The notes beneath the pieces were generated by a model. It saw only the letters and a program-made list of their open reading frames with translations. It had not been told where the DNA came from and searched no databases. A stretch of 64,000 nucleotides of DNA, taken from the NCBI GenBank assembly GCA_030522415.1, contig CM060109.1, forward strand, positions 6,268,655 through 6,332,654, written 5' to 3'. Below, in pieces: positions 61,577 to 64,000 of the stretch. This DNA is from Channallabes apus. Taxonomy: Eukaryota > Chordata > Actinopteri > Siluriformes > Clariidae. A program made the position numbers and the translations under genes. The first letter of the stretch is position 1, and each line of letters begins with the position of its first letter.

Positions 61577-62525
61577 GACCACCACATCACCACACCACCA
61601 CATCACCACACCACCACCATCACCATACCACCACATCACCATACCACCACATCACCACACCACCACCACACCACCACATCATCACCACACCACCACATCA
61701 CCACACCACCACCATCACCACACCACCACCATCACCACACCACCACCATACCACCACATCACCACACCACCACCATCACCATACCACCACCACATCACCA
61801 CACCACCACCACACCACCACATCACCACCACACCACCATCACCATACCACCACCACATCACCACACCACCACCACACCACCACACCACCACCACACCACC
61901 ACATCATCACCACACCACCACATCACCACACCACCACCATCACCACACCACCACCATCACCATACCACCACATCACCACATCACCATACCACCACATCAC
62001 CACCACACCACCATCACCATACCACCACATCACCACCACACCACCATCACCATACCACCACCACATCACCACATCACCACACCACCACCACACCATACCA
62101 CCACATCACCACACCACCACATCACCACCACATCACTACATCACCACATCACCACCACACCACCATCACCATACCATCACCACATCACCACATCACCACA
62201 CCACCACATCACCACCACATCACTACATCACCACACCACCACCACACCACCACCACATCACCACACCACCACCACACCACCACCACATCACCACACCACC
62301 ATCACCATACCACCACATCACCACACCACCACCATATCACCACATCACCACACCACCACATCACCACCACATCACTACATCACCACATCACCACCACACC
62401 ACCATCACCATACCACCACCACATCACTACACCACCACACCACCACCACATCACCACACCACCACCACATCACCACACCACCATCACCATACCACCACAT
62501 CACCACACCACCACATCACCACACC
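61577..62525. repeat. CAC/ATC array, about 950 bp
   Basis: Imperfect array of ccaccacatcaccaca-like units of mixed phase, no G on the plus strand. Longer shared blocks recur (for example accaccatcaccataccacc many times), showing higher-order duplication. His/Thr/Pro open frames in two phases are artefacts. Confidence 0.97.
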
Positions 62526-63309
62526 TATACGTTGATACTTAGTTATTTACATAAGCATTACATTTCTGTTAATTTGTTCTGTTCATATTTAAGTCCCCAG
62601 ACCTGAAACTCTGAGCTCTTCACCAAAGCACCATCAAATCACCAAATATCCGAACCTCACCATCACATCCCTTCTCTACTCCATTATCTCACATAACAAG
62701 ACGACAATGTCTGTTGTGCTCCTCTCCCTCATGTTAAATAGAGAGCCTGTCTTCATCTCAATCGCCCCGCCGGGGCCGGGAGCCAAGGCCGCGCCGCAAA
62801 CACTGTGTTTAAATCAGATTAGCTTGGGTCAATCAATACTCACCCTCATTACAATGAGCCATGAGATGGCTTTGCCGTGCCGTATTTCTCCCGTGTGAAG
62901 TTCAAATACAACACAATACAACGACTCACCACACAGTGATGATCATTCACTCAAATGGTTCTGTCTTTTTTTTATAATATAGTTAACAAGTTTCAACAAA
63001 TATTGCATATTTATTTGATGTACAGACAAAGCATGCTGTAAGTTTGGCCTCTTACCAACTCTAAATCTCTAAATCTAGTTTTCACAAGAATGGTGCACTG
63101 GTACACAATGGTGTTTTGTGGAATTCTGTACTTTCAGTAGCATCAAACACACTGGACTGTAAAAGGTATTAATATCTGGCTTATTGCAATTTGAAATCAC
63201 AGGTTTCTGTACATACTGTAGGCCAAGGGCCACTGCGGTAAATGTAAAAAAAAATCCTAAGTACAAATTTACAAGGACATCAGCACATTATAACACTATG
63301 TGTTATACG
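62526..63309. other. intronic DNA, little recognised
   Basis: Unique-looking, with a GC-rich patch at 62764-62800. Confidence 0.4.
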
Positions 63310-63800
63310 CACATAGATTAGCCATAACATAAAAACCCTAAACATTATGCCCAGTATTATGTAGGTTCTCCTTATGCCTCCTGAGACTCTCCAAGACCTT
63401 TGGGAGTGTGCTGTGATGTCTGACACTGGGACAGTGCATTCTTTGGGTCTCCATGGATCGGACTTGTTTGTCCGGCGCATCCCATGGCCGCTCAATTGGA
63501 TTGGGATCTGTGAAATTTGTAGGCCGGGTCAAGAACCTTGAACTCTTTGCCTGCTAAGCCCCATGCATGGTGGACTGTGGTGCACTGGGTCTTCTGATAC
63601 CTTTCTATCATAGCCAAATGTTTTAATGATTTGTGCTATGTTGGCTTTTCTGTGGAATTGGACCAGATGTGCTGGCCTTTAGCCCGGACAGACATAAATG
63701 AGCCTTGGGGTTCCCATGATCCTGTCAATCGTTTGCTGGTATATAATTGATAATCAATGTTATTGAATTCACCCAGCAGTGGTGTTAAGAGTCATTATTG
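63310..63800 (-). mobile_element. Tc1-like transposase fossil, reverse
   Basis: The minus strand decodes TDPNPIERPWDAPDKQVRSM, then decay. The outer end agccataacataaaaaccct is a known terminus of this family. Same family as 33690-34030. Confidence 0.8.
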
Positions 63801-63834
63801 TTTTTTTCAATATCCATTCCACTATTTATCAACT

Positions 63835-64000
63835 TTAAGCGCATTATCCTGGTCAAGTGTGGGTGGATCCAGAGGCAGTCCCTACAACACTGGTGTACAC
63901 CCTGGACACGTCTAGCCCTGGTCTATTTGTGTTTAATCCAGCTTCCTGCACTTAGGAAATCCACAACGACACTGAGATGTGAAACTAGAACTGGAGATCC
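63835..64000 (-). repeat. possible decayed SINE, reverse
   Basis: tggtgtacaccctggacacg and ttaggaaatccac in the right order for an old reverse SINE; cut by the window end. Confidence 0.35.

Noticed and set aside
61502..62606. Two overlapping His/Thr/Pro-rich open frames of about 350 codons
   Set aside because: Translations of the CAC/ATC repeat in two phases; no non-repeat protein sequence supports them.
51960..64000. Exon 20 of erbb4 (kinase segment before GMMYLEE)
   Set aside because: Searched for reverse-strand codons of LLNWCVQIAK and the preceding block; nothing found, so it is presumed to lie beyond the window.

Overview
The window looks like nuclear DNA of a ray-finned fish. The only protein-coding gene I can support is the 3' part of the receptor tyrosine kinase gene erbb4, on the minus strand. 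The rest is introns, downstream flank and a very dense load of teleost-type repeats: tRNA-derived SINEs, Tc1/mariner, hAT-like and Tigger-like DNA transposons, L2/CR1/RTE-type LINE fragments and simple repeats. The repeat spectrum would fit an otophysan such as a catfish, but that is a weak inference.

Layout. 1-28 kb: downstream flank of erbb4, with no other gene seen. It holds layered transposon fossils: a mariner with an hAT-like element inside it at 4.3-5.8 kb, a nearly intact but broken Tc1 element with long terminal repeats at 10.9-12.5 kb, a Tigger-like MITE at 9.0-9.7 kb, a 41-bp minisatellite at 15.2-15.9 kb, and several SINEs with perfect target-site duplications. 29.3-52 kb: seven erbb4 exons in reverse order, matching human exons 28, 27, 25, 24, 23, 22 and 21. 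All have GT/AG borders and consistent phases. Together they encode 551 residues, from the catalytic-loop part of the kinase domain to the C-terminal PDZ ligand. I could not see the alternative CYT-1 exon (human exon 26). 52-64 kb: the lower part of the intron upstream of exon 21. Exon 20 was not found and probably lies beyond the window.

Two very large arrays sit in erbb4 introns. One is a 6.6-kb array of a 21-bp unit (43.4-50.0 kb), with a higher-order period of about 2.5 kb. The other is a 0.95-kb CAC/ATC array (61.6-62.5 kb). Both essentially lack G on the plus strand, so the pre-mRNA would be G-rich and nearly C-free there. The long ORFs across them are artefacts of unit lengths divisible by three.

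The most unusual signal is genome texture rather than a gene. The 7-mer TACAGTA/TACTGTA occurs about 95 times by my reading, against roughly a dozen expected from composition. Where the pre-insertion sequence can be inferred (three interruptions of the 21-bp array, two SINE copies) it is a 5-bp insertion after a TA. That is the form of the canonical excision footprint of Sleeping-Beauty-type Tc1 transposons. The window may therefore record massive past Tc1 excision, or an undescribed TA-directed micro-insertion process.
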